In this document: positions 8,917 to 17,114 of the stretch, one piece after another
Numbering within the stretch: the first letter of the stretch is position 1
Layout: each line of letters starts with the position of its first letter
Assembly: GCF_020880415.1 (NCBI RefSeq)
Contig: NZ_JAJIUJ010000119.1
Location: 62,001-126,000 of the forward strand
DNA: 64,000 nucleotides
DNA from: Xanthomonas euvesicatoria pv. euvesicatoria
GTDB taxonomy: Bacteria > Pseudomonadota > Gammaproteobacteria > Xanthomonadales > Xanthomonadaceae
Direction of reading: 5' to 3'
Notes under the pieces: generated by a model
Database searches by the model: none
What the model was told of the DNA's origin: nothing
The model's input: only the letters and a program-made list of their open reading frames with translations
Translations under genes and position numbers: made by a program

Positions 8917-11574
8917 TCAGAGTTTGACGTTGACGCCGAGCATCACGGTGGGTGCCATTTTCCAGGCCGATTGCACGTATTCCTGGTGGCGGCCGATGCG
9001 GTATTCGTAGCCCTGGCCGGTCAGGTTGAGCACATCCAGGCTCACTGCCACTGCCGGCGAGACATCCCAGGCCAGTTTCAGGTCGAGACGGTCCAGCGGC
9101 TGTTGGTAGCGGTTGCGATAAAACTCCTGCTGGTTGCTGTAGTTGGGGTAGCGGTCGTCCCACAGCTCGCCGGTACGGCTCCAGGCCAGGGTGCTGCGCA
9201 GCGGCCCACGGGCGTAGTTCAGGGTCAGATTCCACAGCTGCTTGGGCTGCTGCGGCAGCACCGACAAGGTGGTGCGGCTGCCATCGCCGAGCACCACCGG
9301 GTAGTCCACGTCCAGGAAGGTGACATTGGCACCGACCGACAGCCCGGCCAGCGCGGGCAGCCACGGGCCCAGTTCCTTGATCGCGCCGAGTTCGGCGCCG
9401 CGCATGCGGACCGGCCGGTCGGTATTGCGCGGTTGGGTGACCAGCACCTGCTCGCCGTCGATGCTCTGCAGCTGGCCGTAACGGAAAATCTCGTTGTCGA
9501 TGGTCTTGTGGAACAGCGCGATCGACAGCAGGCTGCCACCGTCGTCGAACGTCCAGTCGTGGCCAAGGTCCAGATTCTGCGAGCGACGCGGCTGCAGGTC
9601 CGGGTTGCCCTGGTTGAGCGTGGGCGGGTTGCTGCCCAGCGTGAGCACGCCGCCGTTCAACGCCATCTGGTCCAGGCGCGGTCGCCCGATCGAGCGCGAG
9701 GCGCCGAAGCGTAGCGTGCCGTTGGCACTGGTCTGCAACTGGCCGGCCAGCGATGGCAACCAGTTGCGGTAGGTGCGTTGCGCACTGACAGGCGCCCAGA
9801 CGGTGCCGCTCAATTGCTGGCCGCTGCTGCCGAAGCGGGTCTGCTCCAGGCGCACGCCGCCGGCCAACCGCCAGCGCTCGCCGCGCCACTGTGCTTGTGC
9901 GAAGCCGGCGCGCACCTGCTCATCCACGCTGTAGGTGCCGCTGTTCTGCGCGGTGATGTCCGCCACGCCGCGCGCCTGGCCGGACACCGCATCCCAGCGC
10001 GCGTCGGCCAGGTCCGGGTCGATGATCAACATGGGCGCATTGCAACCCAGGGCGCAGGTGGCGTTGCCCAGCACATCGGCCAGCGAATAAGGCAACCCGC
10101 TCCAGGTCGTGCGCTGGAACGCGGTCTGCATGTGCGTGCGCACCTGTCGCAGGCCAAAGGCCAGTCCCAGCCCCTGGCTGTCTTCGTCCATGTTGCGACG
10201 GAGTTCCAGTTGCAGGTCGCTCACCCGTTCGGCGTAGGTCGTGCGCTCCTGCTGGTGGTTGAGGTTGGCGTAACGGGTCGGGTCCTCGGCCAGGGCCGGG
10301 TCCAGGGCCGTGAATGCCGGCAGGGTGCCATTCCAATCGAAGCCGTAAGCCAGGCCATTCTGCTGGAACCGGTCCCAGGTCTGCGGGTTGTCCACCGTGG
10401 CGCGCGAGGTGCTAGCGCGCAGCGCGCCGCGCCACTGGTCAGGCAGCTCGGCCAGCAGTTCGCCGTTGATGCCGGACAGCCCGCGCTTCCAGCGCAGCTG
10501 CCCCAACTCGACGAGCTGGTTGAGATTGTCCAGCGTGCCGCTTTGCGGGCCGCTGCGGGTCAGGCGCGCGCTGTTCTGCACCTGGGCGACCTGGGCATTG
10601 CGGTCGGAAGATTCGTGCTGGTCGAACGTGTAGCCGGACACATGGCCGCTGAGCGGACCATCCGGCTGCCAATCCACGCGTGCGGTCACGCCGCGCCGTT
10701 CGCGGGTGTTGTCGTAGTTGTACCAGCGCCGTTCGCTGGGCACCGCCGCGCCGGTGCCGCCATAGGCCGACGACGCGCGCGTGCCGTCGGCGTTGTACCA
10801 ATTGAGGGCGCCGCCATTTTCCTGCTGCGGCACCGAAATCTCACGGCGCCAGACGCTGGCCGCCCCCAAAAACGCGAACTGGCCGTCACGCCCGAAGCGC
10901 TTGCCCCATTTCAGCTCGCCTTCGCCCACCGGCGTGCGGCCGCCATAGCGGCTTCCCACGAGGTTGGCGCCGCCCTTGGCCGAGGCGGTCAGCAGGCCAT
11001 CGGGCCGGGCAAAGCCGGTGGCGGTGACCAGATTGGTGACACCACCGATCGCGCCGCCATCGTTCTCCGGCAGCAGCGACTTCACCACATCGATGCGGTC
11101 CACGAAGTTGGCCGGTAGCACATCCATCAGCGCCTGGCGGCTACCGATGTCGTTGCTGGCGAAGGCAAAGCCGTCGATCAGCATGCTGTTGTAGTTGCCG
11201 TTGAGGCCGCGCACCGTCACATAGCGTGGTTCGCCCTGGTACTCGACCGTGCTCACGCCGGTGACCCGGCGCAGCGCATCGCCCACATTGAAGTCCGGCA
11301 GTTGCCCGATGCTGTCGGCGGCGACCGAATCGACGATGGTGGGCGCCGCCTGCTTGGTGGCGATGGCGCGCGTGTTCTGCGACTGGAACGGGTTGCGCAC
11401 CTGCACCGCGTCCATGGTCAGCGCGTCGCCTCCGCCGGACATGTCGGCGGCGGTGGCGTGCGAGGGAAGCCAGCCGATCAAGGCCAGCCCCAGCGCAAGC
11501 GACAGCGCATGCGGAGGCGGTGGGCAAGACGGGGCAGCGCAATGGGGGCGGGACGGGGAATGCAACAGGCGCAT
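8917..11574 (-). CDS. TonB-dependent outer-membrane receptor
   Basis: 885 residues. A signal peptide (HALSLALGLALIGWLPSHATAA) precedes a plug domain with the standard landmarks: IGQLPDFNVGDALRRVTGVS, YVTVRGLNGNYNSMLIDG and LLPENDGGAIGGVTNLVT. A 22-strand barrel follows to the C-terminus. The last residue is Leu rather than the more usual aromatic residue. The plug most resembles the carbohydrate-type receptors common in Xanthomonas. The divergent ROK regulator, a sugar-responsive family, supports carbohydrate uptake, but the substrate is not readable. The 2H-like gene follows 10 bp downstream. Confidence 0.9.
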   Translation of the reverse strand: MRLLHSPSRPHCAAPSCPPPPHALSLALGLALIGWLPSHATAADMSGGGDALTMDAVQVRNPFQSQNTRAIATKQAAPTIVDSVAADSIGQLPDFNVGDALRRVTGVSTVEYQGEPRYVTVRGLNGNYNSMLIDGFAFASNDIGSRQALMDVLPANFVDRIDVVKSLLPENDGGAIGGVTNLVTATGFARPDGLLTASAKGGANLVGSRYGGRTPVGEGELKWGKRFGRDGQFAFLGAASVWRREISVPQQENGGALNWYNADGTRASSAYGGTGAAVPSERRWYNYDNTRERRGVTARVDWQPDGPLSGHVSGYTFDQHESSDRNAQVAQVQNSARLTRSGPQSGTLDNLNQLVELGQLRWKRGLSGINGELLAELPDQWRGALRASTSRATVDNPQTWDRFQQNGLAYGFDWNGTLPAFTALDPALAEDPTRYANLNHQQERTTYAERVSDLQLELRRNMDEDSQGLGLAFGLRQVRTHMQTAFQRTTWSGLPYSLADVLGNATCALGCNAPMLIIDPDLADARWDAVSGQARGVADITAQNSGTYSVDEQVRAGFAQAQWRGERWRLAGGVRLEQTRFGSSGQQLSGTVWAPVSAQRTYRNWLPSLAGQLQTSANGTLRFGASRSIGRPRLDQMALNGGVLTLGSNPPTLNQGNPDLQPRRSQNLDLGHDWTFDDGGSLLSIALFHKTIDNEIFRYGQLQSIDGEQVLVTQPRNTDRPVRMRGAELGAIKELGPWLPALAGLSVGANVTFLDVDYPVVLGDGSRTTLSVLPQQPKQLWNLTLNYARGPLRSTLAWSRTGELWDDRYPNYSNQQEFYRNRYQQPLDRLDLKLAWDVSPAVAVSLDVLNLTGQGYEYRIGRHQEYVQSAWKMAPTVMLGVNVKL

Positions 11575-11623
11575 GGCACGATATCAACGTCGGTGGCCCC
11601 AACGCAGGGCCGCGGACGGATTA

Positions 11624-11640
11624 AATTAAGCTGCTTAATT
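11624..11640. promoter_or_regulatory. 17-bp palindrome, likely ROK-regulator operator
   Basis: AATTAAGC-T-GCTTAATT is a perfect 8+1+8 inverted repeat inside a short AT-rich patch of otherwise GC-rich DNA. It lies 50 bp upstream of the receptor start and 9 bp before the ROK start, where a regulator could control both divergent genes. AT-rich dyads are usual for ROK (NagC/Mlc-type) repressors. Binding is inferred. Confidence 0.65.
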
Positions 11641-11649
11641 AAAGCAATT

Positions 11650-12834
11650 ATGACAACGACGAACGTTTCGCCCTGCATGCCCTCTTTGTTCGCAAACGCA
11701 GCCATTCGTTCGCATTACCGTCGTCGCAGCGATGGGCAGGCCGCCGGTTCCAGCGAGCGCCTGCTGCTGGATCTGATCCGCAGGGCAGGGCAATTCGAGC
11801 GTGCGGATCTGCCGCGCGCCAGCGGGCTCAGCGTGCCCGGCATCAAGGGCATCGTCGACCCGCTGGTGGCGCACGGCCTGCTGCAGCTGCGGCCCTCGCT
11901 GCGGCGTGGCCGTGGCCAACCGAACGCGCAGGTGAGCCTGGTGCCGGGGTATGCATACAGCGTGGGGGTGTCGGTGATGGTCGATGGCTTTGCGGTGGTG
12001 CTGATCGACTTCGCCGGCCAGGTCCGCGGCATGCGCCAGCTCACGGCCTTCCCGCTGACGCTGGCGGTGGTGCGTGCACAACTGCCGGCCCTGGTGGAGG
12101 CACTGCTAACGGCGGCCGGCGTGGATCGGCAGCATGTGTTTGGCGTCGGTCTGAGCATGACTGGCCCGCGCATCGGCGACGGCACCCGGGTCAATCCGCC
12201 CTTGTCGCTGGCAGCGGAATGGATGCAGGTGGAGCTGGACCGGTTTGTCGCCGATTGCCTGCAGCTACCGGTCTGGATGGACAACGACGCCCATTGCGCC
12301 GCCCTGGCCGAGGCCGTGTACGGCATTGGCCGCCAATCGCCGGACCTGGTGTATCTGTCGATCTCCGACGGCTTTGCTGCCGGCGTGATTGCGGCCGGCA
12401 ACGTGCGCCGCGGCGCGCACGGCAATGGGGGCGAACTGGGGCGCATCTCGGCCATCACCGGCATGGCGCGGCCAACCCTGGAAAGCCTGCGCCAGGCGCT
12501 GGCCGCCGATGGCCACGCGCTGCCGGACCTGCACACCATGCTGCAGCACTACGATGCGGCCTGGCCGCAGATCGATGCGTGGCTGGATGCAGTGGAGCCG
12601 ACAGTGACGCTTGCGGTGGCGGCGATCATTGCGTTGATCGATCCGCGTGTGATTGTTTTTGGCGCGCGCCTGCCCACCGATCTTGCGCAACGGCTGATCG
12701 CCCGCATCGCCTTCGAACCTGCGCCGCGGCGTGGCGTTGCATTGCCGTATCCCACGCTGCAGGTCGGGCAGGTGACGGCGCATGCCACCGTGCTGGGCGC
12801 GGCCATGCTGCCGTTCAAGGAAACGCTGTTCTAG
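11650..12834 (+). CDS. ROK-family transcriptional regulator
   Basis: 394 residues. The N-terminal helix-turn-helix (about 35-90) has LLLDLIRRAGQFERADLPRA and GLSVPGIKGIVDPL. The ROK sugar-binding fold follows, with GVGLSMTGPRIGDGTR and the signature WMDNDAHCAALAEAVYG. The zinc-binding CxCGxxGC cluster of sugar kinases and Mlc/NagC is absent: after GNGGELGR the sequence reads ISAITGMARPTL. So this is probably a pure regulator with altered sugar binding. It is divergent from the TonB receptor with a palindrome between, and is likely the repressor of that receptor. Confidence 0.85.
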   Translation: MTTTNVSPCMPSLFANAAIRSHYRRRSDGQAAGSSERLLLDLIRRAGQFERADLPRASGLSVPGIKGIVDPLVAHGLLQLRPSLRRGRGQPNAQVSLVPGYAYSVGVSVMVDGFAVVLIDFAGQVRGMRQLTAFPLTLAVVRAQLPALVEALLTAAGVDRQHVFGVGLSMTGPRIGDGTRVNPPLSLAAEWMQVELDRFVADCLQLPVWMDNDAHCAALAEAVYGIGRQSPDLVYLSISDGFAAGVIAAGNVRRGAHGNGGELGRISAITGMARPTLESLRQALAADGHALPDLHTMLQHYDAAWPQIDAWLDAVEPTVTLAVAAIIALIDPRVIVFGARLPTDLAQRLIARIAFEPAPRRGVALPYPTLQVGQVTAHATVLGAAMLPFKETLF

Positions 12835-12933
12835 CGCACCGCATGCGCGGCGATATACGCGCCAAGTGCTGGGCAACGCGTCCAAACAACGCCTGCGCCG
12901 CACGCCTGCCAACGCGCGCAACGCAGGCATCGT

Positions 12934-12958
12934 TTCGCATCCGGGCGGTACTTTTCGC
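12934..12958 (+). promoter_or_regulatory. Plant-inducible promoter (PIP) box of avrBs2
   Basis: TTCGC at 12934-12938 and TTCGC at 12954-12958 are separated by exactly 15 bases, the perfect PIP-box form recognised by the HrpX regulator in Xanthomonas. It lies 65 bp before the avrBs2 start. I could not identify one clear -10 element at the usual distance. Confidence 0.9.
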
Positions 12959-13022
12959 CTAATTTGCCAATTGTCATATGCCACGCGCTTTACTGGCCGC
13001 CCGCCGCGTTTTCGAGGTCATC

Positions 13023-15167
13023 ATGCGTATCGGTCCTCTGCAACCTTCTATCGCGCACACTGCCGCGCCGGCACTACCGACGCACACCAGTGCGATCAGC
13101 CCGACGCAGGTGCCGCACATGCCGGGCAACACCCCGCCACTGCGAGAAAGGCCGCGTCGCCGCGCCGGCAATATGCCTCCGCTGGTGCCGTTGAACGACA
13201 GCGCGATGACCGGCAAGCCGGCCCTGGTGGCGCTCGACAGCGAATTCTCCGAGCAGCGTCTGGCCGAAGTGCAGGCGCGCCAGATCACCGTGCAGACCCT
13301 GCAAGGCAAGCTTGCCACGCATCTTGCGCAGGCCGGCACGGCGCTCAAACCCGACAGCATTGCGGCACGCTTTGCTGCCGGCACACTGGAGCCGGTGTAT
13401 CTGGATACCGCCGCCTTCAATGCCATGTCGCGCGGGCTGCCCGCACGCGCACGTGCGGCCGCAGGCCCGGTGCTGATCGATGCACAACAAGGTCGCATCA
13501 TCTTCAATCTGCAGCGCGCGTTTGCGCCTGGCGACACCTTCAGCGACGCGGCGCTTGCCGCGCTTGGCAAGCAGTTGAATCTTTCCGGCCACGGGCTGGC
13601 AACGCCGAACTGGCTGCAGCCTGCCGCAGGCACGCCGGGGCGGCGCAAGCTGCAGCAAGCCGCGCGCTATCACGGCCACGAGGTGCCGGCCCGCGACGGT
13701 GGCGCCGGGTTCTTCAAGGCCAACGACCATCGCCTGCTGGAAGGCAAGCAAGTGCTGTTGCGCAATCATCAAAAGTCGCTCGTGCACAACCACTACTTCG
13801 AAGCACCCAGCACGCGTGCGTTCGGAAAGGACGTCATGGTGCATCGCGGGCTGTTCGATAATCACGCCGGCATTCCGGAAAACTCGCTGGCGTCCATCGA
13901 TCATGCCTACGAGCAGGGCTACCGCAATCTGGAGCTGGACGTCGAAGTCAGTTCCGATGGCGTGCCGGTGTTGATGCACGATTTCAGCATCGGCCGCATG
14001 GCAGGCGACCCGCAGAACCGGTTGGTGTCGCAGGTGCCGTTTGCCGAGCTGCGTGAAATGCCGTTGGTGATTCGCAACCCGTCTGACGGAAACTACGTCA
14101 AGACCGACCAGACCATCGCCGGTGTGGAGCAGATGCTGGAGCACGTGCTCAAAAAGCCCGAGCCGATGTCGGTGGCGCTGGACTGCAAGGAAAACACCGG
14201 CGAAGCAGTGGCGATGCTGCTGATGCGCCGGCCGGACCTGCGCAAGGCTGCGGCGATCAAGGTCTATGCCAAGTACTACACGGGCGGCTTTGACCAATTC
14301 CTGTCCAATTTGTACAAGCACTACCAGATCAACCCGTTGCACTCGCAGGATGCGCCGCGCCGCGCCGCGCTGGATCGCTTGCTGGCCAAGATCAACGTGG
14401 TGCCGGTCTTGAGCCAGGGCATGTTGAACGACGAGCGCTTGCGCGGCTTCTTTCGAAGCAATGAGCAGGGCGCCGCGGGGCTCGCAGACACCGCAATGCA
14501 GTGGCTGGACAGCTGGACCAAGATGCGCCCGGTGATCGTGGAGGCGGTGGCCACCGACGACAGCGATGCCGGCAAGGCCATGGAAATGGCTCGGACGCGG
14601 ATGCGCCAGCCGGACTCGGCCTACGCGAAGGCCGCGTATTCGGTGAGCTACCGGTATGAGGACTTTTCCGTGCCGCGCGCCAATCACGACAAGGACTACT
14701 ACGTTTACCGCAACTTCGGTGAACTGCAAAAGCTCACCAACGAGGCCTTCGGCGTCAAGCGCACCACGGCCGGCGCGTTTCGCGACGATGGCGAAAGCCT
14801 GTTGACCGATCAGCCCGAGGCCGAATTGCTCGCCATCCTGGAAAACCGCGCGCTGGCCCGGGGCCATACCGGCAATGAACTCGACGTGCCGCCGGAAACG
14901 CCCATCGATATCAACCGGGATGCCGAGATCGTGAAGCAGCGAACCCAGCAATTTCAGGCCAGCTCCATCCCCGCTGACCCGAACCACATCTCCGCGGTTC
15001 GCGAAGGCAAGCAACACGATCACACCGCAGACATGGTCAATGACCCTGCGGCAACGCGTGCGCTGGACAAGCGCGCCAAAGCGCTTGGTTTGCTGACCGA
15101 CAAATACCGTGGCGCGCCTGTGACCCACTATCTCAATGAGCAGGCCAGGCAGACGGAGACGGATTGA
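13023..15167 (+). CDS. avrBs2: Type III effector AvrBs2 (glycerophosphodiesterase-like)
   Basis: 714 residues from the ATG of MRIGPLQPS; the upstream in-frame ATG at 12978 would add 15 residues and sits close to the PIP box. The length equals that of known AvrBs2. The N-terminus is the disordered, Pro/Ser/Thr-rich region expected of a type III secretion signal. The central domain is a glycerophosphodiester phosphodiesterase/agrocinopine-synthase-like fold: VHRGLFDNHAGIPENS, then E304 and D306 in RNLELDVEV, and H319 in VLMHDFS. These are the catalytic positions reported for AvrBs2 virulence. The protein is delivered into plant cells, suppresses immunity and is recognised by pepper Bs2. The coding sequence is full length and appears functional. 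Confidence 0.95.
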   Translation: MRIGPLQPSIAHTAAPALPTHTSAISPTQVPHMPGNTPPLRERPRRRAGNMPPLVPLNDSAMTGKPALVALDSEFSEQRLAEVQARQITVQTLQGKLATHLAQAGTALKPDSIAARFAAGTLEPVYLDTAAFNAMSRGLPARARAAAGPVLIDAQQGRIIFNLQRAFAPGDTFSDAALAALGKQLNLSGHGLATPNWLQPAAGTPGRRKLQQAARYHGHEVPARDGGAGFFKANDHRLLEGKQVLLRNHQKSLVHNHYFEAPSTRAFGKDVMVHRGLFDNHAGIPENSLASIDHAYEQGYRNLELDVEVSSDGVPVLMHDFSIGRMAGDPQNRLVSQVPFAELREMPLVIRNPSDGNYVKTDQTIAGVEQMLEHVLKKPEPMSVALDCKENTGEAVAMLLMRRPDLRKAAAIKVYAKYYTGGFDQFLSNLYKHYQINPLHSQDAPRRAALDRLLAKINVVPVLSQGMLNDERLRGFFRSNEQGAAGLADTAMQWLDSWTKMRPVIVEAVATDDSDAGKAMEMARTRMRQPDSAYAKAAYSVSYRYEDFSVPRANHDKDYYVYRNFGELQKLTNEAFGVKRTTAGAFRDDGESLLTDQPEAELLAILENRALARGHTGNELDVPPETPIDINRDAEIVKQRTQQFQASSIPADPNHISAVREGKQHDHTADMVNDPAATRALDKRAKALGLLTDKYRGAPVTHYLNEQARQTETD

Positions 15168-15650
15168 ACCTTCCAATCACGGCTTCGGTTGGCAGGTCGA
15201 GCGTGTGGGGCAGCATGCAGATGCTCCAAGCCACGCTCGGGCAGCGTCAGGGATTGGGAGAGATCACGCGCCTGTACCGGCAAGCCGGCGCCGGGAGCGG
15301 TGGGGCGGCCGATCAGCCGCGTTGCAGTGCCCTGCGTGCAGGTGCCGCGGCGTGCGCCGCCGCGTTACCTGCATACGCATCCGCCGTTGCCTCCCATCGA
15401 TTCATCGGTGGAGGCGACTGCGTGGCCTGATCGAAATGACCCGCAGACGCCTGCGGTGCGCCATCACGGCGTTGCATGTCGTCCACCGCAAGCATCCACC
15501 CATGGCTGGCGCGCCACGCGGCTCAACACGCCGCAATGAATGACCGGACGGGTGGTCGTGGAGTGCAGTGTGCGTCAAGCGCCTTGTCGTGGGGCAAGTC
15601 CGGCCAACCTCCTGCCCCGCACCAACTCCCCACTTAGATCGCATGACCGG
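15168..15650. other. 480-bp region between avrBs2 and the exonuclease gene
   Basis: Convergent space between avrBs2 and the minus-strand pair. I see no gene with a ribosome site or family features and no clear T-tailed terminator; only GC-rich sequence with short open frames. Confidence 0.5.
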
Positions 15651-17114
15651 TCAAGGCGTGCGCGCCAACGTCAGCGCATTGCGCTCCTGCGCGTCCACTG
15701 CCACCAGCCGTTGCATCAGTAGCGACAGCGTCACCACATCCTGGTGGTTGTGTTCGGCCACGCGGCGCAGGTTGCGCGCGCTGCCGCCGCGCAGGTAACT
15801 CAACCAGGCGGCCGGGGCCTCGGAGCCGGGCAGGTCGTCTTCGCGCACCACGCGCAGCAGTTGCCGTTCGATGGTGGACAGCTTGCAGTTCTCCCAGGTG
15901 CCGCGATAGCGCCGGCGCGTGGGGAACAGCAGATCCACATGGTCCAGTGCAGAAATCGGGTCGCCGCGACGTGCCAGGCGGTAGCGCGTCTTCAGCAGCG
16001 GGGCGTCGTAGCAGCGGCCGTTGTAGCTGGACAGGACGGTGCGCGGCGTCAGCCAGGTGCGGAACAGATCCAGCATCGCGCTTTCGGCCGCCATCGTGGA
16101 CATCATCAATTGACGCACGCGCAGGCCGTTGCCCTGCACGGCATCGACCACCCAATCGGCCACGCCGATCATGAAGGCGCGGGTGCCGGTACCGCCGGCC
16201 AGGCCGGTGGTTTCGGTATCGAAGAACAGCAGGTCCATCGGGTCGACGGCATCATCGCGTTTGGCGAAGGCCAGCGAGAGCGCCTCGGTGGGAATCGCCT
16301 GTGGCAGGAACGCCTGGATCAGATGCAGGCCGGGCGCGATCTCGTTGCCAGGCAGAGATCGGTCGGTGGATGGCGCGCGGATGGGTGCATGCGCCGAAAC
16401 CGCGCGTTCGCGCAGGCCGATCATCTTGCGCAGGCCGGCGATATCGGTGCGGCGCTGTACCGGTGGTGGCGGCGACATCGATGCGGGCGATGTTGTCGCT
16501 GTGCTGCGCGCTGTGGGCCAAGGGCGCGCGCTATCCGCCTCCACGGCGATGATTGCATCGACATCGACATTCGAAGGCAGCGCCGGCTTGTGGCGCACAT
16601 CGTGCTCCACCCACGCAAAGACCGATGCCTCGCGCGCAGGCGGTGCAGGCATGGGCGCCTGCAAGGCGCGGCGCGTGCGTGTTGATGCGTCGCGCGCCTC
16701 GTTGGGGCGAGCGGCCACGGCGCCATGACGTGCAGCGGCGTTCTCTCGCAGCGGCAAGCCCGCAGTGGGTAACGCGGCGCCGGAGACCGCTGCCCGCTGT
16801 GCACGTGTCGGCATGATCGCATCGTCCTTGCGAGCTGCCGGCGTCAGGCCGCCAACCTGACGGCGCAGCAGGCGCAGACGTTCGGCGCTAACGCCCGGGG
16901 CATGACCAGGCGCAGGCGTCGTGCCCTGCGTGTGGACGCCGGAAGCTGGCTGCGCGGCCTCATCGACAGGCGCGGCATCCGCAGCCTGCGCATCGACCGC
17001 CGGCGCATCGTGCAGCGCATCGCCATCGCCATCGTCAGCCTTCGCCGGCGCAGGCACATCAGCCTGCCCGGCCTGACGCCGCAACAAACGCAGCCGGTCC
17101 GCACTCACATTCAT
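15651..17114 (-). CDS. RNase H-like DEDD exonuclease, YprB/MrfB-like
   Basis: 487 residues. The C-terminal third is a DEDD-type 3'-5' exonuclease domain: FFDTETTGLAGG (D299 and E301 as metal ligands), VLSSYNGRCYDAPLLKTRY, and HNHQDVVTL near the end. The first 260 residues are low-complexity and contain a duplicated motif, VSADRLRLLRRQAG at 3-16 and VSAERLRLLRRQVG at 75-88. It starts in an ATGA overlap with the stop of the helicase gene, so translation is coupled. In Bacillus the homologous pair MrfA-MrfB repairs mitomycin C damage; the same role is inferred here. The long N-terminal extension is unlike the short Bacillus protein. Confidence 0.82.
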   Translation of the reverse strand: MNVSADRLRLLRRQAGQADVPAPAKADDGDGDALHDAPAVDAQAADAAPVDEAAQPASGVHTQGTTPAPGHAPGVSAERLRLLRRQVGGLTPAARKDDAIMPTRAQRAAVSGAALPTAGLPLRENAAARHGAVAARPNEARDASTRTRRALQAPMPAPPAREASVFAWVEHDVRHKPALPSNVDVDAIIAVEADSARPWPTARSTATTSPASMSPPPPVQRRTDIAGLRKMIGLRERAVSAHAPIRAPSTDRSLPGNEIAPGLHLIQAFLPQAIPTEALSLAFAKRDDAVDPMDLLFFDTETTGLAGGTGTRAFMIGVADWVVDAVQGNGLRVRQLMMSTMAAESAMLDLFRTWLTPRTVLSSYNGRCYDAPLLKTRYRLARRGDPISALDHVDLLFPTRRRYRGTWENCKLSTIERQLLRVVREDDLPGSEAPAAWLSYLRGGSARNLRRVAEHNHQDVVTLSLLMQRLVAVDAQERNALTLARTP

